A DNA stretch of 64,000 bases from Chloracidobacterium sp. N (GCF_018304765.1 NZ_CP072643.1:372001-436000), one strand, 5' to 3'; shown: positions 1 through 9,352, counted from the first letter of the stretch. Translations and numbers: made by a program. The notes: generated by a model from the letters alone, not told the origin.

Positions 1-237
1 AAGACCGGACGGGTCACGGAGTACGAGGGCGCCAAGGTGCAGCCAACAGACTGGTGGGAAGACTTCTGGGAACGCTACGAAGCGAGCACCGGCATCGGAC
101 GCTACGAAGCCATCCAGCGGCTGCGCCAGCTTCTGGGTTCGCATTTCCGGCAGGAACCGGTCTGCGAGCTGTACCTGCGCGATCTGTTGCGATCATCGGG
201 ACTCAGGAAACCAGATTCCAAGCCCGCCACCCTCTGA
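1..237 (+). CDS. Unknown protein, C-terminal part
   Basis: The plus frame is open from the first base of the window to a stop at 235-237, so this is the end of a gene that starts outside. There is an in-frame GTG at 37, but the frame is equally good before it and no ribosome site precedes it, so I read it as an internal codon. The visible 78 residues are rich in Trp, Arg and Glu near the start (WWEDFWERYE) and look helical. I recognise no family. A strong terminator follows directly. Confidence 0.5.
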   Translation, partial: KTGRVTEYEGAKVQPTDWWEDFWERYEASTGIGRYEAIQRLRQLLGSHFRQEPVCELYLRDLLRSSGLRKPDSKPATL

Positions 238-281
238 CCAGAGCCACAGTTGATGGGCCGGAGGTGAGAGGCCGGATGTCG

Positions 282-313
282 CCCGACGTGGCACAGCCAC
301 GTCGGGCTTTTTT
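282..313 (+). terminator. Rho-independent terminator
   Basis: A perfect 11-bp stem (CCCGACGTGGC, loop ACA, then its complement) is followed by six T. It sits 45 bases after the partial gene and in front of the convergent hibernation-factor gene, so it ends plus-strand transcription. Confidence 0.9.
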
Positions 314-390
314 CCTGCGCGCAGCTTTTCCAAGTGCAACACGGAGCTGGGAGCTTTGCGTCCGGCCGGACACGCTTTCAGGCGCAGGTC

Positions 391-957
391 TTACGGTTCA
401 ATGAGGCCGAAATTGCCATCCGGGCGACGGTAGAGCACACCAACGCGATCGGTGACCATGTTGCGGAAAACAACGAACTGGTCCTTCGGCGACAGACTGG
501 CCGCTGCGTCATCCGGCGTCATGGGTTTGATGGCATAGCGGCGCGTCGGAATGATGCGTGGTTTTTTCGTGGCCTCTGGCGCAGCTTCGTCTGCCGTGAC
601 CTCGGCTTCCGAACGGGCCGCTTCAGCGGCTGCCGTGACTTCCTTGACGCTGGCACGGGTCTTCCGTTTGGTCTCGACCTTTTCCTTGAGCTTGTTGACC
701 TGGCGGGCCAGCTTTTCCGTCGCCTGGGTGATGGATTGGTACATGTCGTCGGTCGTGGCCTTGCCAGTCAGGACCTGCTCGCCCATGGTCAGCACGAGTT
801 CCGCCAGGTTACGGTGTTTCTCGATGGCCATCGTGAGATGCAGGCGGATATGGTCCCGGTCATCGAGCAGTTTGGCAACTTTCTTGGTTTGCTCGCGGGC
901 AAACTTCTTGATGGCAGGCGTCAGGGTGAAGTGCCGTACAGTAAAGTCAAGTTTCAT
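391..957 (-). CDS. hpf: Ribosome hibernation promoting factor, long form
   Basis: This 188-residue protein has the N-terminal HPF/RaiA domain (starts MKLDFTVRHF; residues 1 to about 105), a variable Ala/Glu-rich linker, and a C-terminal domain ending near GVLYRRPDGNFGLIEP. Long-form HPF dimerises 70S ribosomes into inactive 100S particles in stationary phase; the C-terminal domain mediates the dimer. The frame is open to 1080, but the first 41 codons do not resemble the family. I chose the ATG at 955-957, where the HPF fold begins and an AGGAG lies about 14 bases upstream. Family assignment is firm; the linker is longer and more charged than in many homologues. Confidence 0.88.
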   Translation of the reverse strand: MKLDFTVRHFTLTPAIKKFAREQTKKVAKLLDDRDHIRLHLTMAIEKHRNLAELVLTMGEQVLTGKATTDDMYQSITQATEKLARQVNKLKEKVETKRKTRASVKEVTAAAEAARSEAEVTADEAAPEATKKPRIIPTRRYAIKPMTPDDAAASLSPKDQFVVFRNMVTDRVGVLYRRPDGNFGLIEP

Positions 958-1192
958 TGTTGACGAAAAAGCTCCTGAGTTGACATCCGCACCGCTTGAA
1001 GACCGGAAATTCCTGGCTGTGCAGGCGTTGTGTTCCGCGTCCCCTCCAGTGGGCTGTCTTGAACCTGGTAACGCCTCCATTATAGGACGGCAAAGCCGGC
1101 CACGCTATTTTTTCCTTGGCTGGCAGACGCTGCCACCTTCGGACTCAGGGCAAGAATAGACGGCGTGTTGTGGGCTGACTCAGCAGCAGGCA

Positions 1193-2239
1193 TCAGCGGG
1201 AGGGCGGTTTGCGCTCGGCGCGCCGTTCTGCAGGCGAAGCCGGCGCGGCCAGACCTTCCAGCAGCAGGTCAACGATGTCGGCAATGAGCAGGTGGCCTTC
1301 GGCTTCGCTGCAATAGTCCACGACCGGGATGTCCTCAACCGTAATGGCCATGGCAATGCGTCCGTGTTTCGTATAGACGATGCCGATGTCGCTGCGCAGA
1401 TGGTCCAGCGCGCCCGGCTTGTTGGCAACTTCAACACCACGCAGGCGCCGGCCGATGCCCTCCCGATACTGCTGGCGTTTCATAATGGCCAGCATTTCCC
1501 GTGACGCCTCCGGGCTGACCATCGTCCCGCGCTCCAGACCTTCCAGCAGCCGGACCATCTCGCGCGGGGTCGCGACGCCGATGCCGTACTTTTTGTTTTC
1601 TTCGAGGTTGCTCTCGCGGAAGGTGCTTTCACCGCCACCGGCGATCTTGCGCAGGGAACGGATGTGCTCGAAACCCATCTTTGCCAGGCGGTCATTGACC
1701 GCATCCGTGGTGATCCGGTCAAGCAGGATGTTGGTGGCGATGTTGTCACTGACGACAATCATCAGCCGCACGGCATCACGGACGGTGATCTGGGTGCCCG
1801 GCGTCAGCTCAAACAGCACGCCGCCGTCTTCATACTCATGCCGCCGGACGACGGTCAGCTTGTCATCCCAACGCAGCCTGCCTTCGGCCACCTGGGCGAA
1901 GACTTCCACCATGATGGGCACCTTGATGGTGCTTGCCGTCCGCACCCTGGCATCCGGGTTGTAACCGAAGGTTTCACCGGTATCGAGATTTTTGGCGAAG
2001 CAGAAGACCTTGCCTTTGAAAGCCGCCAGCCGACGCTGCAGGCGGCGCATCATGGCAGCCGTCTGGCGTGCCGGACGCTCCTCCGCCGGCGTTTCCGCCC
2101 CGGCTGTGGCCGCACCGGACTGCGCCAGCGCCGATACCGGCAGTCCGCCCCACAGCCCGCCGGTTACACTCCACAGGCTGAAACAGACCAAGCCGAGACT
2201 TGCCCGCCATATCAGACGGGAACCGGTGCGTACCAACAC
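1193..2239 (-). CDS. Class A beta-lactamase-like serine hydrolase
   Basis: This exported enzyme has 348 residues and a GTG start with GAGGG six bases upstream. Residues 1-40 form a signal peptide. The serine beta-lactamase/DD-peptidase motifs are present: S103-x-x-K106 (TASTIK), S164-D-N166, and K274-P-G276 in place of the usual KTG. I do not see a clear Glu166-type general base (ExxLN). The protein may therefore be a cell-wall or D-peptide hydrolase of the class A fold rather than an efficient lactamase. It acts in the periplasm. It stands alone on the minus strand downstream of the HNH gene and is separated from it by a terminator. Confidence 0.8.
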   Translation of the reverse strand: MLVRTGSRLIWRASLGLVCFSLWSVTGGLWGGLPVSALAQSGAATAGAETPAEERPARQTAAMMRRLQRRLAAFKGKVFCFAKNLDTGETFGYNPDARVRTASTIKVPIMVEVFAQVAEGRLRWDDKLTVVRRHEYEDGGVLFELTPGTQITVRDAVRLMIVVSDNIATNILLDRITTDAVNDRLAKMGFEHIRSLRKIAGGGESTFRESNLEENKKYGIGVATPREMVRLLEGLERGTMVSPEASREMLAIMKRQQYREGIGRRLRGVEVANKPGALDHLRSDIGIVYTKHGRIAMAITVEDIPVVDYCSEAEGHLLIADIVDLLLEGLAAPASPAERRAERKPPSR

Positions 2240-2262
2240 GTTGAACCCTCACCAACGAATGG

Positions 2263-2307
2263 GCAAAAACGAAACAGCGCGCATCGGATACGTCCGACGC
2301 GCGCTGT
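2263..2307 (-). terminator. Rho-independent terminator of the HNH gene
   Basis: On the minus strand a long stem (ACAGCGCGC paired with GCGCGCTGT, extended by TCGGA/TCCGA around TACG) is followed by TTTCGTTTTT. The hairpin touches the HNH stop codon. Confidence 0.8.
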
Positions 2308-2852
2308 CAGGCAGCCGCCGCATCGTCAAGATAGAGATACTTACGCCACTCCGGACGGGAGGCCGCGGCGTGATGCAGCGCCGTCAGGTCAAGGTCATGC
2401 CACAGGGCGGCCGGATTCGACAGCAGTGGCATGCGGGCCTCATCCGGGGTCCGGTCGCCCTTGCGCTGGTTGCAGTCGTGGCAGCAGGCGCAAAGGTTTT
2501 CAGCCACTGACTGTCCACCCCGTGACCGGGGTACGATGTGGTCCAGCGTCAGGTCAGCGGCCGTGCCCCGCTTGTTGCAGTATTGGCACCGGTACCGGTC
2601 ACGGATGAGAATCTTCGTCCGCAACCCACCCGATGAGCGCCGCCGCTTGCGGACGTTGACGTACTCGTGTAACCGCACCACCGAGGGACAGGCGAACGTA
2701 AACCGCACCGTTCGCAAAACCCGGTCGCCATCCTTTTCGAGGACCTCGGCCGTCCGCTGCCAGACCATACGCAGAGCGCGTGGCACCGAGACCAGACCGA
2801 GCGGTTCATACGAGGCATTGAGCAGGAGGACTTTCCGTTGCGCAATGATCAA
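2307..2852 (-). CDS. HNH endonuclease family protein
   Basis: The 181-residue protein carries an HNH/McrA-like nuclease motif in its second half: CxxC (CQYC), then LTLDHIVPRSRGG, an Asn, a second CxxC (CHDC) and NQRKGDRTP. The two CxxC pairs bind a structural zinc, and DH plus the later N and K/H residues form the metal-dependent nuclease site. The start is TTG at 2852, supported by AAGGAGAG seven bases upstream. Solitary HNH proteins with this N-terminal half (LLLNASYEPLGLVSV) are widespread in bacteria and their biological role is not settled. No partner methylase is adjacent. Confidence 0.85.
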   Translation of the reverse strand: MIIAQRKVLLLNASYEPLGLVSVPRALRMVWQRTAEVLEKDGDRVLRTVRFTFACPSVVRLHEYVNVRKRRRSSGGLRTKILIRDRYRCQYCNKRGTAADLTLDHIVPRSRGGQSVAENLCACCHDCNQRKGDRTPDEARMPLLSNPAALWHDLDLTALHHAAASRPEWRKYLYLDDAAAA

Positions 2853-3022
2853 GCTCGCACTCTCCTTCCGTACAAGCCCAGACGGCGCGACCCCGCCAGG
2901 AAACCAGGGCCATGCACACCTGGAGCATGGGGGTTGCCCTATGATGCGCGAAACCGGCGCGGACTGACAACCCCTTGTATCGGCGACGAGCGGCCTTTTC
3001 CAGCCATGTCCAACGCTTCCGC

Positions 3023-3973
3023 TCAGGAAGGCGTTGAGCCGTCCGCTTCATCCCGGCGGCGGATGACTTCGACCGTACATGGCGCATGGGCGACGATGGC
3101 CGACGACACACTCCCGATGAAAAACCGCTCTGCCCCGGAAAGGTCGCGCGTGCCGAGGACCACCGCATCGGCGGGCCACTTCTCGGCGATGTCCAGTAAA
3201 ACACTCTTGGGATCGCCCTCGATGACTTCCCGCGACAGGGTCACTTTCCAATCGGGATAGGCCGCCAGCAGTTTTTCCTGTACCGCAGTGGCCGCCTCGG
3301 CCGCCGTGCGACGCAACTCATCAATTGTGTCGGACGGCACCACGGCCACGCTGCTCCCCAGAATATCGCTGCTGAAATACTCAAAGACGCCGGTCGCCGT
3401 CACCAGCTTGACCTGGGTCTGGGGTGGAAAATGGCGCGCGGACAGCGCCGCCACGACCACTTCGGAAGCCGGAGTTTCATCCACCCCCACCAGAATGCGC
3501 AGCGGCTCACTGTCAGGACGTTCCAGCCGGCGGCCAATCCGTACGGCCGAGCGTGCCTCCAGCATGACCTTGCGCGACACACTTCCGAAAAACAGCCGCC
3601 CCAGGGTCGAGCGTCCGTGGGAACCCAGCACAATCAAATCCGGCGACCATTCATCGGCAAAGTTGAGAATCTCCCGCGCCGGCGCGCCGGCGCGGGTTTC
3701 CTCGCGCACGACCCACTGCGGAAAGCGGCGGCGGAGAATGTCCGCGGCGCTGCGCGCCCAGTGGCGCGGCACGGCCAGACGGGCGTCTTCGAGATACAGG
3801 ATTTCCTCCGGGGTCCGTGGTGGAAACAGCGGCACCCGGTCGGCAATGGAAAGGACAACGGCCTCGCCCTCCGGCGGCAATCCGGCGTGAACCAGGTCGG
3901 AAATGGCGGCAAAGCTCGCCGGGGAGCCATCCGTGGCAACCAAAACCTTACGAACCGTGTAATCAGCAGGCAT
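3023..3973 (-). CDS. Tandem UspA universal stress protein
   Basis: 316 residues with two universal-stress domains (about 5-150 and 160-305). The start is the ATG at 3973, which has GGAG eight bases upstream; the frame continues to 4051 but without family similarity. Domain 1 has the complete ATP-binding pattern G-x2-G-x9-G-S (GSHG...GS). In domain 2 the second Gly is replaced (GTRD...GS), so nucleotide binding there is doubtful. Such proteins are cytoplasmic and support survival under stress by a mechanism that differs between members. The gene is divergent from the aldo/keto reductase. Confidence 0.88.
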   Translation of the reverse strand: MPADYTVRKVLVATDGSPASFAAISDLVHAGLPPEGEAVVLSIADRVPLFPPRTPEEILYLEDARLAVPRHWARSAADILRRRFPQWVVREETRAGAPAREILNFADEWSPDLIVLGSHGRSTLGRLFFGSVSRKVMLEARSAVRIGRRLERPDSEPLRILVGVDETPASEVVVAALSARHFPPQTQVKLVTATGVFEYFSSDILGSSVAVVPSDTIDELRRTAAEAATAVQEKLLAAYPDWKVTLSREVIEGDPKSVLLDIAEKWPADAVVLGTRDLSGAERFFIGSVSSAIVAHAPCTVEVIRRRDEADGSTPS

Positions 3974-4198
3974 GAGGGCATCTCCTTTGAAGACAGTCCA
4001 CCCGGACGGGGCCGCAGAGGGCAGCGCCGTAACGGATCGGGTTTCTGTCATGAGTCTATAACGTAACGCCCCTTTGGCCGGGCCGTTTTTCAGCGAAAGG
4101 TCATTTCATGCCTGCCCGGTTTGGTCTATGAAGCAGGGACGGCACGCCCGGCGTCCACGGTCGGGCGCGGCCGATGTCTCTGAACTGAGGAAAAGCCC

Positions 4199-5230
4199 AT
4201 GATGCGATACAAACTGCTTGGCGCCAGCGGACTGCGGGTTTCCGAACTCTGCCTGGGGGCGATGACCTTCGGCGAAGCCTGGGGAACCGGAGCCTCGAAG
4301 GACGAAAGCCGCGCGATGCTTGAAGCCTATGCGGAAGCCGGTGGAAACTTCATTGACACAGCAAACTTCTACACCAAAGGCGAAAGTGAGACGTTCATCG
4401 GAGAGTTCATCCGGGGCGAACGCGAACGGTGGGTCATTGCGACCAAGTACAGCCTTGACACGAGCGGCTGTGGTGAAGTCAATGCCTCCGGCAACCACCG
4501 CAAGAATATGATGCAGGCGGTCGAAGCCAGCCTGCGCCGTCTCCAGACGGAGTACATTGACCTGCTCTGGCTGCACGTCTGGGACTTCACCACGCCCATT
4601 GAAGAAGTCATGCGGGGCTTTGACGACCTCGTGCGCCAGGGCAAGGTGCTCTATGCCGGCATCTCCGACACCCCGGCCTGGATTGTGGCTTCCGCCAACA
4701 CCCTCGCTCAGCTTCGGGGCTGGACGCCCTTTGTCGGCCTTCAGATCGAATACTCCCTGCGCGAACGAACCCCTGAACGCGAACTGCTGCCGATGGCCGC
4801 GCACTTCAACATTGGCATCACGGCCTGGAGTCCGCTCGGCGGCGGGGTCCTGACGGGCAAATACAACAACCTCAAGGAAGGTGATGCCCTCCCCGGACGC
4901 CTCAAAACCACCAAGGAGCGCGACCGGGAACTGGCGCAACTCGTCATGACGATTGCCGAGGACATCGGGCGCTCACCGGCGCAGGTGGCCCTGAACTGGT
5001 TGCGTCAGCGTCCCCAGCCCATCATTCCGATTCTGGGCGCGCGGACGCTTCCCCAGCTCAAGGACAACCTTGCCTGTCTGGATTTCAGCCTCAGCGAAGA
5101 ACACCTGGCGCGGCTGACTGAAGCCAGTGCCATCGAGCTGGGCTTCCCGCACCGGTTTTTCCAGGGAGAAACCGTCCGGCAGTTCGCATTTGGCGGCGCG
5201 CTCGACAAGATCGACCATCCCCGCCGCTGA
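4199..5230 (+). CDS. Aldo/keto reductase
   Basis: 343 residues forming an NADPH-dependent (alpha/beta)8 oxidoreductase. The catalytic tetrad is visible: Asp and Tyr in DTANFY, Lys in ATKY and His in LWLHVWD. The C-terminal cofactor loop is GARTLPQLKDN. It belongs to the group that resembles potassium-channel beta subunits and YajO/YghZ-type reductases. Two ATG codons stand in a row (4199, 4202) with GAGGAAAAG just upstream; either could be used. The substrate cannot be told from sequence. It is followed by the convergent superoxide dismutase gene. Confidence 0.9.
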   Translation: MMRYKLLGASGLRVSELCLGAMTFGEAWGTGASKDESRAMLEAYAEAGGNFIDTANFYTKGESETFIGEFIRGERERWVIATKYSLDTSGCGEVNASGNHRKNMMQAVEASLRRLQTEYIDLLWLHVWDFTTPIEEVMRGFDDLVRQGKVLYAGISDTPAWIVASANTLAQLRGWTPFVGLQIEYSLRERTPERELLPMAAHFNIGITAWSPLGGGVLTGKYNNLKEGDALPGRLKTTKERDRELAQLVMTIAEDIGRSPAQVALNWLRQRPQPIIPILGARTLPQLKDNLACLDFSLSEEHLARLTEASAIELGFPHRFFQGETVRQFAFGGALDKIDHPRR

Positions 5231-5258
5231 GACGATGGCCGCCGTTCGATGCACACAT

Positions 5259-6002
5259 TCAGGCGGCCTTCCGGGCCGCCTCGAAGCGAAGACCGGCAGC
5301 CGTCCAGTCGAGCGCATCCCACACAGCGGCAACATACTCGGCGCGGCGGCTCTGATACTTCAAATAGTAGGCGTGCTCCCAGACATCAATGACCAGCAGC
5401 GGAACTGCTCCCCACACGGTCAGGTCCTGGTGCTTCTCCACCTGCAACACCATCAGCCGCCGGTCGAGCACGTTGTAGGCCAGCACACCCCAGCCTGATG
5501 CCTCAACGGCCACCGTCGCCTTGGTCAGATGGGCTTTGAGCTTGGCCAGGTCGCCAAAATCCCGGTCAATGGCGCGGCTCAGCTCACCTTTGGGTTCGCT
5601 GCCCGTGGCAGGCGTCAGGCTCGTCCAGTAGAGCGTGTGCAGGACGTGCCCCGAACCGTGAAAGGCCAGTTCGCGCGACCAGTGCTTGACGAGATCGAAG
5701 TTCCCTTCGGCACGGGCGGCGGCAAGCTGCTTCAGCGCCTTGTTCGCGCCATCAACATACGCCTTGTGATGTACGTCGTGGTGCAGGCGTACCGTCGCTT
5801 CATCAATGACCGGCTCCAGGGCCTTGTACTCGTACGGAAGCGGCGGCAGCACAAACTGCCCTTCAGCATCGGTCAGACGGCTGGCGGCAGCGAGCTTGTC
5901 GTCGTCCACCGCAGAAGCCAGTGCCTCAAAGGTGCTTCCCAGGGCAAAGCCAGCGGTCGTCAGGGCGGTTGCCTTCAGAAATGTGCGTCGGGATTCAGTC
6001 AT
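5259..6002 (-). CDS. Iron/manganese superoxide dismutase, Tat-exported
   Basis: 247 residues. The family core LPPLPYEYKALEPVID is followed by the metal ligands His (RLHHDVHH), His (HGSGHVLH), and Asp and His in DVWEHAYY. The enzyme dismutes superoxide to peroxide and oxygen. The N-terminus MTESRRTFLKATALTTAG is a twin-arginine signal, so the folded, metal-loaded enzyme is predicted to be exported, unlike the usual cytoplasmic SodA/SodB. The start at 6002 places the RR motif correctly; the frame continues six codons upstream. Whether Fe or Mn is used cannot be read with certainty. The flavodoxin gene lies upstream on the same strand. Confidence 0.92.
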   Translation of the reverse strand: MTESRRTFLKATALTTAGFALGSTFEALASAVDDDKLAAASRLTDAEGQFVLPPLPYEYKALEPVIDEATVRLHHDVHHKAYVDGANKALKQLAAARAEGNFDLVKHWSRELAFHGSGHVLHTLYWTSLTPATGSEPKGELSRAIDRDFGDLAKLKAHLTKATVAVEASGWGVLAYNVLDRRLMVLQVEKHQDLTVWGAVPLLVIDVWEHAYYLKYQSRRAEYVAAVWDALDWTAAGLRFEAARKAA

Positions 6003-6089
6003 CGAAAGAGTGCTCCTCACAGTGACACAGGCTTGTTCAGCCAGGACATCCAGGGGGGCAGGAATAAGTAGGTTAGTGCAGTCCGCAGT

Positions 6090-6647
6090 TCAGGTGGTAG
6101 CGCCGCGTTGCCAGCGTTGGGCAGCCTTGGCCACGCGCGCACCAAATCGTTCTGCCGTAGCCAGGTCGCCTTCGGACGGCCCCGTGCTGCCGTGATCGGA
6201 TTGGGCGGCCGCGCCAAGCATGCTTCCAATCCGGTTGATGGCGTCGTCAGCGCGTCCGGCTGGCAGTTCTGCCTGTCCAACCCACAGCATGCCGTGCTGG
6301 GCGGCAAAAATGGCCAACTGCACGAGCGTATTGAGTTTGTCACCACTCAGGCTGCCGGAGTTGGTAAACCCGGCGGCAATTTTGTCTTTCCACGCCTGCT
6401 GAAGCCAGCGGCGCGACGTGGCATCCATAAAGGTTTTGAATGGCCCCGACACGCTCCCCATGTAGGTTGGCGAGCCAAACACAATGGCATCCGACCTATC
6501 CAGGGTTTCCCAGTGGTTTTCAACGTCCTCGACACGGATAAGCTGCGCCGAAACCCCCGGCACACTTTGGACGCCTTCGAGAACAGCGGCCGCCTGCGCA
6601 GCCGTGTGGCCGTAGCCACTGTGGTAAACAATCGTTACGCTCGTCAT
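6090..6647 (-). CDS. Flavodoxin/WrbA-like FMN-dependent reductase
   Basis: 185 residues with a flavodoxin fold: the phosphate loop YHSGYGHT binds FMN, FGSPTYMGSVSGPFK is the typical second FMN segment, and FTNSGSLSGDK the third. Members reduce quinones with NAD(P)H in two-electron steps and avoid semiquinone radicals. GGAG lies about 14 bases before the ATG at 6647; GTG 6662 and ATG 6659 are alternative starts but sit almost on top of that site. It lies upstream of the superoxide dismutase on the same strand, suggesting a joint oxidative-stress role. The 87-base gap leaves shared transcription uncertain. Confidence 0.85.
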   Translation of the reverse strand: MTSVTIVYHSGYGHTAAQAAAVLEGVQSVPGVSAQLIRVEDVENHWETLDRSDAIVFGSPTYMGSVSGPFKTFMDATSRRWLQQAWKDKIAAGFTNSGSLSGDKLNTLVQLAIFAAQHGMLWVGQAELPAGRADDAINRIGSMLGAAAQSDHGSTGPSEGDLATAERFGARVAKAAQRWQRGATT

Positions 6648-6704
6648 GGTTTTTTGCATCACTCCAGAGGTCTTTCCCCGCGTCCGGTGGCGTGCAGGAG
6701 CTGA

Positions 6705-7058
6705 CTACATACCCGCCGGCACAGAGGTTTCGGCCCGTTTCGGAACGTGCGTCAGGCAATCCGAGGCACTGCACTCTGGAAACATCACATGGAAGTCCCG
6801 GAGCAGGCGCAGACAGCTTTCAAGTTCCTGACTCAGCCTGCTGTGCAGGACGGGATCGGTGACAGGGACGTGCAGCAGCAGCTCGGATATGGTCTCGAAC
6901 CGTACCTGCACCTGGGTGTAAAAGTGCTCGCACCCCATATCGAAGCACTTTTCGGGCGGAAAATCGAAGCGACAATGGTGAGCCATAAGCATCGGGCGGG
7001 GACGTTTATCGTCGCGCCGGAACAGGTGTGAGGGCAAGTGCTCCGGCTGGCTATACAT
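6705..7058 (-). CDS. Small Cys/His-containing protein, unknown
   Basis: An open frame of up to 117 residues; a second possible start is the Met at codon 23 (MLMAHHCRF). It contains CFDMGCEHFY and CSASDCLTHV, which could form a metal site, and a helical centre. I recognise no family. It lies 43 bases upstream of the flavodoxin gene on the same strand, so it may belong to the same transcript. Confidence 0.45.
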   Translation of the reverse strand: MYSQPEHLPSHLFRRDDKRPRPMLMAHHCRFDFPPEKCFDMGCEHFYTQVQVRFETISELLLHVPVTDPVLHSRLSQELESCLRLLRDFHVMFPECSASDCLTHVPKRAETSVPAGM

Positions 7059-7201
7059 TAGGGATGGATGCCGGAAGGGTCAATGTTTCTGCGTTCGGGA
7101 CAGCCAGTCCGGGCAGACGCTGGAATGCGCTTGCGAGACCGGCCCAAGTCATATAAGGCTACGCAACCTTGACCAACGATCTTGCAAACTGTTCAAGCCC
7201 T

Positions 7202-8239
7202 ATGAACCACATCTGGTCACGCCGTGCGTTTTTGTCCACGGCTCTTGCCACAACGGCGGCGGCAATCGTCCGCGGCGCTCCATCACAACCGATCGCTTTT
7301 GCCATCCACGGCGGAGCTGGCGTCATCGAGAAAGGTTCCATGACGCCGGAACGCGAAGCGCAGTACCGGCTGAAACTGACCGAAACCGTCACGGCCGGCC
7401 ACCAGGTCCTGAAGCGCGGTGGTACGGCACTGGATGCTGTGGTGACGGCCATCGTCCTGCTCGAGGATTCCGGCATCTTCAACGCCGGCAAGGGGGCCGT
7501 GTTCACCAGCGCCGGCACGTGTGAACTCGACGCCTCGATTATGAACGGGGCCAACCGGGCGGCCGGGGCCGTGGCCGGCGTCAAACGCATCAAAAACCCC
7601 ATTCGTGCGGCGCGGGCCGTGATGGAGCACTCCCCGCACGTGCTGATGGTCGGGAGCGGTGCCGAAGCCTTTGCCGCCGAGCGCGGACTGACACTCGTTT
7701 CGCCAAAGTACTTCGGGACGGAAGAAGGTCGGCGCGAACTTGAAAAAATCAAGGCCGAGGAAGCCAGGCGCAAGAAAGTCGCCCGGCAGTTTCCATCTGA
7801 ACCGGCGGCAGCAGCCAAGTTCGGGACAGTTGGCGCCGTGGCGCTCGATGCCCAGGGCAACCTCGCGGCCGGAACTTCAACCGGCGGGATGAGCAACAAG
7901 CGCTTTGGGCGGGTCGGGGACGCGCCCATCATCGGCGCCGGCACCTATGCCGACAACGCGACCTGCGCCGTTTCCTGCACCGGGCATGGCGAGTATTTCA
8001 TCCGGTCGGTTGTGGCCTACGACATTGCCGCCCTGATGGCCTACAAGGGCTTGTCCCTGAAGGAAGCCGCCGAAGAAGTCATCCTGCGCAAGCTCGTCAC
8101 CATGGGCGGCATTGGCGGTGCGATTGCCCTTGACCGGCAGGGCAACATCGCCCTGCCCTTCAATTCACCGGGCATGCATCGCGCCAGCATTGACCCGGAC
8201 GGACGGCTTTTTGTCGGCATCTACCGCGATGACGGGTAA
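7202..8239 (+). CDS. Isoaspartyl peptidase / type-2 L-asparaginase
   Basis: 345 residues of the N-terminal nucleophile hydrolase family. The precursor starts its core at FAIHGGAGV and is expected to cleave itself before Thr209 in KFGTVGAVALD, freeing the catalytic Thr. GTSTGGMSNKRFGRVGD and GTGEYF-like segments (here GHGEYF) are family hallmarks. It degrades isoaspartyl dipeptides from damaged proteins and usually asparagine. I prefer the ATG at 7202, because the upstream TTG start adds unlikely residues and the ATG begins a twin-arginine-like signal (WSRRAFLSTALATTAAA). It is therefore predicted to be exported. Confidence 0.9.
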   Translation: MNHIWSRRAFLSTALATTAAAIVRGAPSQPIAFAIHGGAGVIEKGSMTPEREAQYRLKLTETVTAGHQVLKRGGTALDAVVTAIVLLEDSGIFNAGKGAVFTSAGTCELDASIMNGANRAAGAVAGVKRIKNPIRAARAVMEHSPHVLMVGSGAEAFAAERGLTLVSPKYFGTEEGRRELEKIKAEEARRKKVARQFPSEPAAAAKFGTVGAVALDAQGNLAAGTSTGGMSNKRFGRVGDAPIIGAGTYADNATCAVSCTGHGEYFIRSVVAYDIAALMAYKGLSLKEAAEEVILRKLVTMGGIGGAIALDRQGNIALPFNSPGMHRASIDPDGRLFVGIYRDDG

Positions 8240-8326
8240 TGGGCCGGTGACGGCAGGCATCATTTCCTGCGGGCCGGGAAACCGCTAGGCTTCCGGCCAC
8301 GGGGCTTTGCCGCCGGATTACCCTCT

Positions 8327-9352
8327 ATGACCTACGCCCATCCCCGGACCGTCCACCTGCACCCACTGCTCCGCGATGCCCACGGGCGCGTCATCCGCGA
8401 CCTGCGCATTTCAATCACGGACCGGTGCAACTTTCGCTGTACCTACTGCATGCCGGACGAAGGCGTGACGTGGAAAGCCGCCGGAGAACTGCTCACCCTG
8501 GATGAAATTCTGGCGCTGGCGCGGGTGTTCGTCGGATTGGGGATCGAGAAAATCCGTCTCACCGGAGGCGAGGCGCTGCTGCGTGACGACGTTGTGGCGC
8601 TGACGCGCGCCCTGCGCCAGTTACCGGGGGTGAAAGACCTGGCGCTGACGACCAACGGCTACCGGTTCGAGCAGTATGCGGCCGCCTTGGCCGAAGCCGG
8701 ACTGCAACGCATCACCATCAGCCTGGATTCGCTGCGCGAAGAAACCTTTCACCGCCTGACGCGCGTCAGGGCGCTGGACCGTGTGCTGCGCGCCATCGAG
8801 CTGGCGCATCGCTACCGGCTCACACCGGTGCGCGTCAACTGCGTGCTCATGCGTGGCGTCAACGATGGCGAAATCGAAGACTTTGCCGACTTTGCCCGCG
8901 CCTGGGATGTGAGCCTGCGGTTCATCGAGTACATGCCGCTCGATGGGCCGGGCGAGTGGCAACCGACGCTGGTCGTGCCCGGCCGGGAAGTCCGCGACCG
9001 CATTCAGGCGCGCTATCCGCTCATCCCCATCGCCGGACAGTCACCCAGCGAAACGGCCCGGCGGTACCGTTTCGCCGATGGTGCGCCGGGTGAAATCGGC
9101 ATCATTGCCCCTGTCACCGAGCCGTTCTGTGGCGCGTGCAGTCGCCTGCGGCTGACCGCCGACGGCAAACTTCGGACATGCCTTTTTTCGGTCGTTGAGT
9201 ATGATTTACGCGATGCGCTGCGGGCCGGGGCCGGGCAGCGGGAACTGGCTGAGCGCATCCTGACGGCGGTTGCCCAAAAAGAAGCCGGGCACCGCATCAA
9301 CGAACCCGATTTCATCCCGCCGAGCCGCACGATGTCCTGCATTGGCGGGTGA
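8327..9352 (+). CDS. moaA: GTP 3',8-cyclase, molybdenum cofactor synthesis
   Basis: 341 residues. The radical-SAM cluster motif CNFRCTYC follows DLRISITDR. A second [4Fe-4S] cluster site near the C-terminus shows CGAC and, about 16 residues on, another Cys (RTCLFS). The protein ends in Gly-Gly, as MoaA requires. It converts GTP to 3',8-cyclo-dihydro-GTP, the first step of molybdopterin synthesis. No other moa gene is in the window, but a molybdenum hydroxylase that would use the cofactor lies at 57.9-60.6 kb. The SCP2-like gene starts 21 bases after its stop. Confidence 0.96.
   Translation: MTYAHPRTVHLHPLLRDAHGRVIRDLRISITDRCNFRCTYCMPDEGVTWKAAGELLTLDEILALARVFVGLGIEKIRLTGGEALLRDDVVALTRALRQLPGVKDLALTTNGYRFEQYAAALAEAGLQRITISLDSLREETFHRLTRVRALDRVLRAIELAHRYRLTPVRVNCVLMRGVNDGEIEDFADFARAWDVSLRFIEYMPLDGPGEWQPTLVVPGREVRDRIQARYPLIPIAGQSPSETARRYRFADGAPGEIGIIAPVTEPFCGACSRLRLTADGKLRTCLFSVVEYDLRDALRAGAGQRELAERILTAVAQKEAGHRINEPDFIPPSRTMSCIGG

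Noticed and set aside
1664-2608. Long plus-strand frame over the beta-lactamase and HNH genes
   Set aside because: It is the antisense shadow of two genes with clear family motifs.
8240-8326. Possible molybdenum-cofactor riboswitch before moaA
   Set aside because: The gap is short and I could not find the conserved Moco RNA core; only unspecific GC-rich pairs.
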